A stretch of 64,000 nt of DNA from Brumimicrobium ulvae (lineage in GTDB: Bacteria; Bacteroidota; Bacteroidia; Flavobacteriales_D; Crocinitomicaceae), in assembly GCF_947504225.1 (NCBI RefSeq), contig NZ_CANNGT010000003.1, positions 182,288 to 246,287 of the forward strand, written 5' to 3'. A program made the position numbers and the translations under genes. Position 1 is the first letter of the stretch. Each line of letters opens with the position of its first letter. This document shows, piece after piece, positions 54,915-63,345 of this stretch. The notes under the pieces are model-generated. The model saw only the letters and a program-made list of their open reading frames with translations. It was not told the origin of the DNA and ran no database searches.

Positions 54915-55721
54915 TTAAAATAAAACAGCCAATTTCAATAATAGTTGACCTTGTTTTACACTTGGCGTATAATATTCTTTTACACCTCCATTCACTTGAT
55001 ATAAAGACAAATCTTTTTCATCATCACCGAACAGGCTTCCTTCTTGTCTGAATACTTCAGAAAAACCATAGTAATATCCCAATTCAGCAACAAGAACTGT
55101 GCTTCCAGTAATGTTATACTCAGCACCTGCAGAAAGTCCAATTGAACCTTTATATACCGACATTACACCAGGAGACAACATATCATCAAGGCTGGTAACA
55201 TCTTTATCAACCACTCCTAATTGATCATAACCTTGACCAGTATTGTCTGTACGTGTCATCAACAAAAAGCTGTTTCTAACACCAAACTTTCCATAGTAAC
55301 GCATATATCCCATAAAATTAGTTTGGAACTTCAACATCACCGGAAGGCTTAAGTAGATACTTTTGTGCTTTCTTTCATCCACCAAAAAACTAGAGTTGGA
55401 AGCAGACGCATCTTTTTGTCTTACAATTTCCTTATCATCATAATCAAAATAAACTGAATTGTAGCTATTGGTTTTAAAACGGTTAAAGTCAAACTCTAAA
55501 CCTGTGGCTAATCCGATATTATTCGAGAAGTTCCAATTCAGGGCCATTCCAGCCACAAAATCTCCACCTACTTTGGCATCCATCGTATTGGTTTGCGGAT
55601 TATTAAAGTTCAATGCCCCACCGAATGTTAATCCAGCCATCACTTTTTTGTCTGCTGCATCTTGCGCGCTTGCATTAAACATCAAACCTGCTACAAGTGT
55701 TAAAGTCAGTATTTTTTTCAT
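54915..55721 (-). CDS. Outer-membrane beta-barrel protein (PorT-like fold)
   Basis: A 268-residue exported protein with a signal peptide (cleaved after 'MFNASAQ', about 20) and alternating beta strands ending in a C-terminal aromatic ('LLLKLAVLF'). The N-terminal 'MAGLTFGGALNFNNPQ' and 'LALNWNFSNNIGLATGLEFDF'-type strands fit the outer-membrane beta-barrel (PF13568-like) family, which includes PorT. I cannot say whether it is PorT itself. It is divergently placed relative to gldB and cotranscribed with nadE. Confidence 0.75.
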   Translation of the reverse strand: MKKILTLTLVAGLMFNASAQDAADKKVMAGLTFGGALNFNNPQTNTMDAKVGGDFVAGMALNWNFSNNIGLATGLEFDFNRFKTNSYNSVYFDYDDKEIVRQKDASASNSSFLVDERKHKSIYLSLPVMLKFQTNFMGYMRYYGKFGVRNSFLLMTRTDNTGQGYDQLGVVDKDVTSLDDMLSPGVMSVYKGSIGLSAGAEYNITGSTVLVAELGYYYGFSEVFRQEGSLFGDDEKDLSLYQVNGGVKEYYTPSVKQGQLLLKLAVLF

Positions 55722-55818
55722 ACTTTTGGTATTAATTTATTTCTAATATAAATGTTAGTCGTATCTACAAATAGTAAGTAGTTAATCTACCTACAATTGA
55801 CAAAAATAATCATATTTC

Positions 55819-56823
55819 ATGAACAAAGAGAACTCAATATACGCAATTCTATTTTTAATCCCTTTTTTTTACTCCTGCAACTCTAATCCGCTAGATGTTA
55901 AGTTGGATGAGTCAGAAGTTTCTATTGAGTATATCAATGCAGATCAAGCGCTAAACAATAAAAGTTTGGAAGAGGTGAAAAGCAATTTAAAATCTTTAGA
56001 AGAGCAATTGGGCGATTTGTTCATTTATGAATTAAGCCAGAACATTCAACAAAACGTGAATGATTCTTCTTATCGGATTATTCATGAGTTTTACAATTCA
56101 GAATACATTAGTGATCTTGAAGCAGAGAAAGAAAAACTTTATTCTGAACTGCCCAATCATGAACAAGAAATTAATTCAGCTTTTAAATACTTGAGGCATC
56201 ATTTTGGAGATACTATCGTACCAAAACAAATATTTTATGTCAACAAAATGTTTAGTCAAATCTCTTGTTCTAATGAAAATATTGCTGTAGGTCTAGAAAG
56301 TTATATTTCACCCAACAGTGAGGTAATTGAATCAATTCCAAGTTCACAGCTCTACAAGTGGCAGAGAGACCGCATGAACATTGATTATTTAGAAAGAGAC
56401 GTAGTGTTGAATTGGATTCAAGTTCAATTGTTTAATTCATTAGACGGAAAACTAGCAGAGCACATTATACAAGCAGGGAAAATTTTGTATGTCTTAAATG
56501 CAGCATTTCCAAATGCAGATGAAGCATATATTTTAAGGTACGCTGAAGATCAATTTCAGTGGGCCGAAAAAAACGAATTCCAAGTATGGAGGTATTTGGT
56601 AGAACAACAAATGTTATTCAAGTCGGATGTTAACTCAAGAACTAACTTTTTAAATGAAGGACCAAAAACGGTTGGACTTTCTGATGATGCTCCTGACAGA
56701 ATGGGACAATTCTTAGGATATAGAATCGTAAAAGGATATATGCATAAAAACAAAGCATTATCTTTGCCGGAATTATTAGATGTTAAATACAACATCATTT
56801 TACAAACGTATGAAATTGATTAA
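55819..56823 (+). CDS. gldB: Gliding motility lipoprotein GldB
   Basis: Lipoprotein needed for gliding in Flavobacterium; mechanism unknown. 334 residues with lipobox ending in Cys20 ('IPFFYSC'). The middle has the GldB/DUF2268-like zinc-protease-related region ('LYKWQRDRMNIDYLERDVVLNW'), but the HExxH motif of the DUF2268 peptidases is not present, so it is probably not an enzyme. It is followed 3 bp later by gldC, the same order as in F. johnsoniae, which strengthens the call. Confidence 0.88.
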   Translation: MNKENSIYAILFLIPFFYSCNSNPLDVKLDESEVSIEYINADQALNNKSLEEVKSNLKSLEEQLGDLFIYELSQNIQQNVNDSSYRIIHEFYNSEYISDLEAEKEKLYSELPNHEQEINSAFKYLRHHFGDTIVPKQIFYVNKMFSQISCSNENIAVGLESYISPNSEVIESIPSSQLYKWQRDRMNIDYLERDVVLNWIQVQLFNSLDGKLAEHIIQAGKILYVLNAAFPNADEAYILRYAEDQFQWAEKNEFQVWRYLVEQQMLFKSDVNSRTNFLNEGPKTVGLSDDAPDRMGQFLGYRIVKGYMHKNKALSLPELLDVKYNIILQTYEID

Positions 56824-56826
56824 GTC

Positions 56827-57180
56827 ATGAACGAAGATAAAATAGTTAAAACCTCAGACATCACAATAAATGTAGGAACAAACGAAAACAATGTTCCTGT
56901 GCGAATGAAGTGGTCTGCTGAAGATGGAAATATCGATAAGGAAGAAGCAAGCGCTATGTTTTTGTCACTTTGGGATCCAAAAGAGAAAAATACAATGAAA
57001 ATTGATTTATGGACCAAAGATCTTTCAATTGAGGAAATGAAACAGTTTTTTCACCAAACCTTAGTAACGATGGCTGATACATTTGAGCGAGCTACAGGAG
57101 AGAAGAACATCACCGAAGACTTGCGTGATTATTGTTATCACTTTGCAGAGAAAATGGAGATTTTACCAGAGAATGATTAA
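56827..57180 (+). CDS. gldC: Gliding motility protein GldC
   Basis: A 117-residue cytoplasmic protein matching GldC, with conserved 'VPVRMKWSAEDG' (about 24-35), 'SLWDPKEKNTMKIDLWTKDL' (48-67) and 'MADTFERATGE'. GldC supports gliding, but its biochemical role is unknown; it is not essential in F. johnsoniae. It starts three bases after gldB and runs convergently into lnt (30 bp gap). Confidence 0.94.
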   Translation: MNEDKIVKTSDITINVGTNENNVPVRMKWSAEDGNIDKEEASAMFLSLWDPKEKNTMKIDLWTKDLSIEEMKQFFHQTLVTMADTFERATGEKNITEDLRDYCYHFAEKMEILPEND

Positions 57181-57210
57181 TCCTCTACTCCTACTTGAGT
57201 AAAGCTTTTT

Positions 57211-58821
57211 TTAAAATGATGTTCCGAACCTTCGGAGGTATCTAACCAATGTGAGTAAAATCAACAGGAAGAACACGAAGGAGAAGGAACGTCCGATCAC
57301 ATCACCATAAGTTACATAAAAAGTAGGTTTACTGTTCAAGTGCACTGTTTCTCTAAATGCATCATGCACCCAGTAATCTGTCGCTTTTACAACATCTCCG
57401 CGTTGATTGATTACACAGGAAATCCCAGTGTTTGCTGAACGAACAACATATCTCCCCGTTTCTACAGCACGCAACCTCGCGATACTTGCATGTTGTTTAT
57501 GACCTGCGGTGTTTTCCCACCAACCATCGTTGGTGATCACAAATATCACCTCTGCTCCTTTTCTACATTGCTCTGCGATCATTCCACCATAAATGGATTC
57601 GTAACAGATGATAGGAGCAAATGTAAACCCGTTTGTGTTCAACACCCTTGGCTCTTCCTCTACTCCAAGTGTACCAGATGTACCTCCATTTTCTATGGAC
57701 AGTTTTTCTAAGAAAGGAAACCATTCAGAAAAAGGGATTTTTTCCACGCCAAGAACTAATTCAGACTTATGAACAAAGGAGGGTGGTTTATTATTCGAAA
57801 TCAATACAGAAGTATTATACGCTTCATAAAAAGCCTCTGTATTCGGGATAGGACGTGACGCAACACTTCTTTTATGGTCGAATACTTTATGGGTAGACGC
57901 ACCTGTAAATAAACTCGTTCCGTTCCATTGGTTGACACGACTTTGGAGGTAGTTGAAAGACGCAGCTTTATCATAACGATCCTCGTCAAAAGGTCTTGAA
58001 ATAGCCGTTTCAGGAGCCAGTACAACAGCAGTGTTCTCAGTGATTAAGTCTTCTGCAGAAAGAACAAACTTATCTAACTGCATTCTTAAATCAGAGCTAA
58101 ACTTTTCATTATATGGGTCTACATTCGGTTGTGTTACTACAACTTCAATAGGATTCTCTACCTCTTCATATGTTGCGTATGACCAATAAGATAGTCCTGA
58201 AGGAAATAATATTAAGGCAAGACTAAGGTAAATTAGTGGTGTTTGAATTTTTAATGTTTCTTTATTAAAAACTACATTAGAAACCAATTTGAAGATAAGC
58301 ATATTGAGCAGGAGAATCCACATTGTTCCTCCTAAAATACCTGTATAAGCATACCATTGAACAATTTCAGGGATGACGGCGAAAGTATTTCCTATGTTTA
58401 ACCAAGGCCAGCTGAGTTCCCAATGAAAATGAATATATTCAAACCCTATCCAAAAGAAGAGCAAACCGATATAGCCTTCCTTTTGTCCAACATACTTTTT
58501 TGTCCAATGAAAAAGCATAAAAACCAAGGCCATAATTATTCCGTTCAGAAAGTAGGCGAGCACTGCTCCTGCTTCTCCTCCTATTGAATAAAAGATCCAA
58601 TAAGACGCTCCAACATTGTAGATGAAGAAAGTTAAATAAGCGTGTATAAAAACCTTTGAAGACTTGTACTTTTCTCGGTAAACATTATGTTCAACCAATA
58701 ACAAGGGAACCCATGCAAAGAAAACCAAAGGGAATAAGCTACCTGTGTGGGGGAAAGAGATGACCATCAACAACCCACTTAAAATACTCAACAAGTACCT
58801 TTGTAAACGTGAAAACTTCAT
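57211..58821 (-). CDS. lnt: Apolipoprotein N-acyltransferase
   Basis: Adds the third acyl chain to the N-terminal cysteine of lipoproteins in the inner membrane. 536 residues: about six helices in the first 215 residues, then a carbon-nitrogen hydrolase domain with the triad Glu271 ('LAPETAIS'), Lys352 ('VHKSELVLG') and Cys406 ('IICYESIYGG'), and a last helix at the C-terminus. Several lipoproteins in this window (GldB, GldK, LptE, the DUF1343 protein) are its likely substrates. Confidence 0.94.
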   Translation of the reverse strand: MKFSRLQRYLLSILSGLLMVISFPHTGSLFPLVFFAWVPLLLVEHNVYREKYKSSKVFIHAYLTFFIYNVGASYWIFYSIGGEAGAVLAYFLNGIIMALVFMLFHWTKKYVGQKEGYIGLLFFWIGFEYIHFHWELSWPWLNIGNTFAVIPEIVQWYAYTGILGGTMWILLLNMLIFKLVSNVVFNKETLKIQTPLIYLSLALILFPSGLSYWSYATYEEVENPIEVVVTQPNVDPYNEKFSSDLRMQLDKFVLSAEDLITENTAVVLAPETAISRPFDEDRYDKAASFNYLQSRVNQWNGTSLFTGASTHKVFDHKRSVASRPIPNTEAFYEAYNTSVLISNNKPPSFVHKSELVLGVEKIPFSEWFPFLEKLSIENGGTSGTLGVEEEPRVLNTNGFTFAPIICYESIYGGMIAEQCRKGAEVIFVITNDGWWENTAGHKQHASIARLRAVETGRYVVRSANTGISCVINQRGDVVKATDYWVHDAFRETVHLNSKPTFYVTYGDVIGRSFSFVFFLLILLTLVRYLRRFGTSF

Positions 58822-58988
58822 AATTGAAAATTCAGTGAACTACAAAGATAATATTGCCACAATCTTATCAGGATTTTTAAACAGATATTTCTTTCGTTCT
58901 GTCGTCAATTTCCAAAAGCAGAATGACCGTTAAAAATTTAAAGGAAAGAAATTGGGATTCAATCAAAGTGTTGCGAGACGTACACAGA

Positions 58989-61361
58989 TTATCTTAGTGC
59001 GTTTACATGCCCTACTTTGAGTTGTAATTCATCATCATGGATTGATCTGTACTCAATTTTCCACACATAAGTTCCGTCTCTCACCATTTCTCCATTGAAA
59101 GTTCCGTCCCATTCAAAGTCAACATCATCAGATTGAAATAGCAACTCACCCCAACGGTTGTAAATTTTTATATAGAACTCCTCTATTCCAATTGCGCTTA
59201 CTGAAAAACTTGTGTTCACTCTATTGTCCCCTGGAGTAAATGAGTTTGGAATATACAAATAGAACTCATCTAAAATTGTAATCGGCTTAGTAATAGTATC
59301 CACACAACCATATTGATCTGTAGCAATCAAGGTAATGTCATAAGTTCCAGGATAATCATAAGTATTATTTGGATGAACCACTGTAGAGCTCGCTCCATTT
59401 CCTAAATCCCATTGGTAAGTATTTCCATTATTGGTTAAATTTTGGAAAGTAATTGGCAATCCAATAAACTTAGGGTCTGTAATGGCATCGAAATCGGCAT
59501 CAGGTTGTACCACTGTAACAGTAGTATGGGTTTGCACTTGAAAAGTTTGACAATCATCTTTTACAATCACATCATAACGAGTATTTACAGTAGGGTTTAC
59601 CCATACGCTTTGTGTCGTTTCTCCAGAATGAGGCCAGAAATAGTAATAATTACCAAATCCACCAGAAGCCGTTACGGTAATCAAAGCTGAATCGCCAGGG
59701 CAAATTTGTTGTGTTGGAGTAATATCAAGAACAAGTGGTGGACTCAAAACGGTTACAGTAACAGTAGTTGTTGCAGATTCACCACATTCGTCTGTTACTA
59801 CCACAGTATAAGTTGTAGTCTCTCTTGGAGCAACTTCAGCCTCAGCAAAAATACTGATTACACTTCCTTCTGGATTCGTCCATTCATAGGTATAATTTCC
59901 AGAACCTCCTGTTGCTTCAACAATCAGACTTTGAGGCACGTAAGGACATTGTTCTACGATATCATTTGTAGCTTGAATAACCAAAGGATCATAAACGGGC
60001 ACACTCACTTCGGCAGTGGTTGTTGCAGTTTCATTCAAACAATCATCCGTAACACTAACGGTATAAGATTGTGTTGTTGAAGGACTCACCATAATAGTAG
60101 GTGTAGTTTCACCTGTACTCCACGAATAAGTGTAATCGCCACCTCCACCAGTTGCTACCGGAATGAGTTCTATTTCTTCACCCGGACAAAATAAGGATTG
60201 ATCATCCAAGGTAATTTCTACCGGCTCTACTGGTTTAATAAATAGTTCTATGGTTTGATATTGGAGATTTCCACAGGCGTCTTCTATTTCGAACTGCAGA
60301 ATAACATTGGCTAATCCCGTCAATGCAGTATTGTTTAAAGCGTCGATAACGAAAGTTACCTCTGTTTGTCCGGCAGCAAAATTCACACTGTTGGGAACAG
60401 AAGAGTAATCAAGTCCTTCAACGGCTGAACCAGAAAGATTTATTGGAATAGAAAGCGGTTGATTAATATGACTACCTGAGCGTGTTATTTTGACTATTGC
60501 GCTCGTACAGTTTTGTGACATCGTTTGACCATCACCAAAAGGATCACTTGTTAATTCATACTCTACTTCAACTGGTTGTTCACTATTTAAACTGTTTTTC
60601 TCTAAGAAAATTCCAGAATCATAAATTCCATCACCAACATCAGCAATAGCAATAATTAAGTGGTAAGTTTCGCCACATTGTACTTTGGAAACCGCTTCTA
60701 ATGGCACTGTGAACCCATCATACTGAACATAGTACGGGTCATTATTATAAGGCGCATTATTTCCTTCACCATTGTATTCATAATACTGCGTATTTTGCTG
60801 GTGGTTTACATTGTTAATTGCCACCGTTTGACTAGTTCCAGGGATAATGGCCATATTCTGGATACCTCCTGGAATTCCTGGACCAGAAATAAAGAAAGCA
60901 AATACATCATTAAATTCACTTCCTACATACTCTGGGTATTCTTCTGAAGCAAACACATATTTAAACCGAACCGTATCAGAATAGGGGATAAAATCGAATT
61001 CTAACAAAGTAGCATTGTACGTTTCTCTACCAACCAAGTTACTTAACTGACCGTAACCTGGTGCTCCGTTATCTATACCTGCATCGGCTTTATTGTTTGG
61101 ACCATGTGGCCCATTCGGTCCTGGGTGAATCGTACCCGTTGTCATAATGATTCCTTCATCGATACCGATGCTTGCATTTGTGGCGTTAAATGTTCCAATT
61201 GCTCCTGAGGCACCTGAATAACTCACATTAGACACTTCAACTCCCGAACCTAAAAGAACATTCTGAACCAATTGCGTAGCCGTTTGACCACCACCAGTTT
61301 GCAGTTGAGCCGTTAAAGTGAAAGAAAAAACACCAATGATAAATGTGAGAATAAATTTCAT
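58989..61361 (-). CDS. T9SS type B surface protein with anchor-L, Calx-beta, Ig/PKD repeats and CHU_C domain
   Basis: A 790-residue exported protein. After the signal peptide comes a choice-of-anchor L domain (about 25-255; 'VFASEEYPEYVGSEFNDVFAF'), then a Calx-beta-like domain (about 275-375). Three tandem Ig-like repeats of about 80 residues follow (about 380-620; each has '...GG..YTYEW...', and ends in '...VVVTDECGESATTTV'-type strands). A PKD domain ('FDAITDPKFIGLP...WDLGNGASS') and a C-terminal CHU_C domain with type B T9SS signal ('NSFTPGDNRVNTSF', 'KIYNRWGELLFQ') end it. It is probably an adhesin or matrix protein; no enzyme is visible. Confidence 0.88.
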   Translation of the reverse strand: MKFILTFIIGVFSFTLTAQLQTGGGQTATQLVQNVLLGSGVEVSNVSYSGASGAIGTFNATNASIGIDEGIIMTTGTIHPGPNGPHGPNNKADAGIDNGAPGYGQLSNLVGRETYNATLLEFDFIPYSDTVRFKYVFASEEYPEYVGSEFNDVFAFFISGPGIPGGIQNMAIIPGTSQTVAINNVNHQQNTQYYEYNGEGNNAPYNNDPYYVQYDGFTVPLEAVSKVQCGETYHLIIAIADVGDGIYDSGIFLEKNSLNSEQPVEVEYELTSDPFGDGQTMSQNCTSAIVKITRSGSHINQPLSIPINLSGSAVEGLDYSSVPNSVNFAAGQTEVTFVIDALNNTALTGLANVILQFEIEDACGNLQYQTIELFIKPVEPVEITLDDQSLFCPGEEIELIPVATGGGGDYTYSWSTGETTPTIMVSPSTTQSYTVSVTDDCLNETATTTAEVSVPVYDPLVIQATNDIVEQCPYVPQSLIVEATGGSGNYTYEWTNPEGSVISIFAEAEVAPRETTTYTVVVTDECGESATTTVTVTVLSPPLVLDITPTQQICPGDSALITVTASGGFGNYYYFWPHSGETTQSVWVNPTVNTRYDVIVKDDCQTFQVQTHTTVTVVQPDADFDAITDPKFIGLPITFQNLTNNGNTYQWDLGNGASSTVVHPNNTYDYPGTYDITLIATDQYGCVDTITKPITILDEFYLYIPNSFTPGDNRVNTSFSVSAIGIEEFYIKIYNRWGELLFQSDDVDFEWDGTFNGEMVRDGTYVWKIEYRSIHDDELQLKVGHVNALR

Positions 61362-61502
61362 ATGTATATATAACGTAATTAAATCAAAATAGTTGTCTAT
61401 TCCTTAGCAATTAACAAGCCAAATTTAAGAATGATTAATCGCACGTCCTTAGCTATTTTGAATTTTTAACGTAATATTGCTACGTCAAGGACACTTTTAA
61501 TC

Positions 61503-61510
61503 TATTTTTG
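61503..61510 (+). promoter_or_regulatory. -7 promoter element of the M23 gene
   Basis: TATTTTTG, 10 bp before the ATG at 61521. A TTG lies 23 bases upstream (61477-61479), at the long end of the usual spacing. Confidence 0.5.
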
Positions 61511-61520
61511 TAGGTCTAGA

Positions 61521-62378
61521 ATGAAAAAACAAGAGAAGAAAAAAAACTGGTTTAAAAAATCTACACGTATTGTGGGAATGGATCCTGTAACCTTCGAGGA
61601 ATGGTGGAGGGTAAAAATAAACCGTATCCAAATCATCAGTATTTTCTTATTGCTTGCTGTCATTTTGTTCTTCTTCAACTTTGCAATATTTTCCTATACA
61701 CCATTAGGTTATTTACTTCCTGAGAACATCAAAAACAAAAACAAGCAGAAAGTTGAATTGGCAGCCTTAAAAGCAGACCAATTAGAAAGAAAAATTAATG
61801 CGCAAGAAAAGTATATTTCAAATCTCCAAAAAGTGATCTTGGGAGAGGTATCTGTAGATTCTATTTACAACATTGAGAACATCTCCTCACCGGAGGCCAT
61901 CAATATTATTTCAGACACCACAACATCAGAAGCAGAAAAAGAACTCAACAAAAACATTCAGCAAAACGCTGAAAGACAAAAAAAGAATCAAGATAAAATA
62001 TTTGATCATTTGTTTCTTTTTGATCCTGTTGTGGGAGAAATCAGTCAAAAATTCAGACTACCAGATCATCCTGGAGTTGATGTAGTAACAAAAAAGGATG
62101 CCCCAATAAAAGCTTGTTTAAATGGTGTGGTTTTGCATTCTTCGTATGACGACAAAGACGGACACACGATAATTATCAGTCATGAAAACAATATCATATC
62201 TGTTTACAAACATGCCAAAACAGTTTATGTAAAAGTAGGAGATCAAGTCAGTACAGGAAAAGCCATTGGTGTTGTTGGAAACTCTGGAGAACGTTCTACA
62301 GGACCTCATTTACATTTCGAATTGTGGAGCGATGTAGGGCCATTAAATCCAATAGATTATTTTTCTTTTGGCAAATAG
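61521..62378 (+). CDS. Membrane-anchored M23 peptidase (LytM/EnvC-like)
   Basis: A 285-residue protein with one N-terminal transmembrane helix (about 35-58), a coiled coil (about 72-160) and a C-terminal LytM domain. All zinc and catalytic residues are visible: His183 and Asp187 ('HPGVD'), His231 ('YKHAK') and His263/His265 ('GPHLHFEL'). It therefore looks active, unlike EnvC/NlpD activators. The layout resembles Bacteroidota 'murein hydrolase activator' and M23 proteins that act in cell separation or envelope remodelling. It is alone, with its own promoter. Confidence 0.88.
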   Translation: MKKQEKKKNWFKKSTRIVGMDPVTFEEWWRVKINRIQIISIFLLLAVILFFFNFAIFSYTPLGYLLPENIKNKNKQKVELAALKADQLERKINAQEKYISNLQKVILGEVSVDSIYNIENISSPEAINIISDTTTSEAEKELNKNIQQNAERQKKNQDKIFDHLFLFDPVVGEISQKFRLPDHPGVDVVTKKDAPIKACLNGVVLHSSYDDKDGHTIIISHENNIISVYKHAKTVYVKVGDQVSTGKAIGVVGNSGERSTGPHLHFELWSDVGPLNPIDYFSFGK

Positions 62379-62445
62379 CTAGCCTCATTCTTAACCAAGA
62401 AAAACCTACAAAAACACCTTTCTTTTTTCATTTCATTTTTTTCAG

Positions 62446-62453
62446 TACTTTTG
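62446..62453 (+). promoter_or_regulatory. -7 promoter element of ppa
   Basis: A perfect TACTTTTG, 46 bp before the ppa ATG; no -33 TTG seen. Confidence 0.5.
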
Positions 62454-62499
62454 CAATCCTTAAAATTGAAAGATAATCACTAGAAATTTAGAATATAAT

Positions 62500-63195
62500 A
62501 TGAAAGAGGAAGTATCGAAATTAGCAAAAGCCTTAAAACAAAGATTTGTTGCACACCCATGGCATGGAATTACAATTGGTGAAAATCAACCTAACATGAT
62601 CAATGCATTTATTGAAATTATCCCTTCTGACACCATTAAGTATGAAGTAGATAAAGACAGTGGATACATCATGGTTGACCGTCCACAGAAATTCTCTAAC
62701 AATATGCCATGTCTTTACGGTTTTGTTCCACAAACATATTGTGACAAGCATGTTGCTGAATACTGTAATACAAAAACAGGGAGAACTGAAATCGTAGGAG
62801 ACAATGATCCACTTGACATTTGTGTACTTTCTGAAAGGGAGGTAAACAGAGGAAACATAATCGCAGAATGTGTTCCAATCGGAGGGTTTAGAATGATTGA
62901 TGGTGGTGAGGCTGATGATAAAATTATCGCGGTACTTAAAGATGACCAAGTTTATGGTAACATGACTTCAATAGAAGAGGTTCCAACCAAGGTATTAGAC
63001 AGAGTAAAACATTTTTTCTTAACTTATAAGGACTTAGATGGGGCTTCTAAAAATGTTGAAATCACACACGTATATGGTGCTGACGAAGCAAAAGAAGTAA
63101 TCAAAAGAAGTTATGTAGATTACCAAGAAAACTTTGGAGATGCAGACCAACTTCTCACAGAAGCATTGACTGCTGTTTTGAAAGAAAAAGTATAA
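62500..63195 (+). CDS. ppa: Inorganic pyrophosphatase, family I
   Basis: Hydrolyses pyrophosphate to phosphate and pulls biosynthetic reactions forward. 231 residues, longer than the E. coli enzyme (about 175) and closer to the larger family I type found in Bacteroidota and eukaryotes. The metal-binding motif is 'GDNDPLDICVLSE' with Asp101, Asp103 and Asp106. 'VDRPQKFSNNMPCLYGFVPQTY' (59-80) is the conserved substrate-side segment. A strong terminator follows. Confidence 0.95.
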   Translation: MKEEVSKLAKALKQRFVAHPWHGITIGENQPNMINAFIEIIPSDTIKYEVDKDSGYIMVDRPQKFSNNMPCLYGFVPQTYCDKHVAEYCNTKTGRTEIVGDNDPLDICVLSEREVNRGNIIAECVPIGGFRMIDGGEADDKIIAVLKDDQVYGNMTSIEEVPTKVLDRVKHFFLTYKDLDGASKNVEITHVYGADEAKEVIKRSYVDYQENFGDADQLLTEALTAVLKEKV

Positions 63196-63211
63196 GTCAT
63201 ATTGATAAAAC

Positions 63212-63243
63212 AAAAAAAGGGAGGCGAATGCTTCCCTTTTTTT
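63212..63243 (+). terminator. Terminator of ppa
   Basis: A 14-bp stem (AAAAAAAGGGAGGC/GCTTCCCTTTTTTT) with a four-base loop. Confidence 0.9.
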
Positions 63244-63290
63244 GTTTTGTGTAAGTGCCTAGCCTAAATGAGTGAAGTGGATTTTGGAAT

Positions 63291-63298
63291 TAGATTTG
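63291..63298 (+). promoter_or_regulatory. -7 promoter element of the last gene
   Basis: TAGATTTG, 47 bp before the ATG at 63346; no -33 TTG seen. Confidence 0.45.
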
Positions 63299-63345
63299 CA
63301 AAGAAAGGCACAACAGCTACCGATAATTATTTATATATTTAAACT

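Noticed and set aside
57181-57210. Possible terminator between gldC and lnt (TACTC...GAGTA then AAAGCTTTTTTT)
   Set aside because: A 5-bp stem separated from the T run by five bases is too weak.
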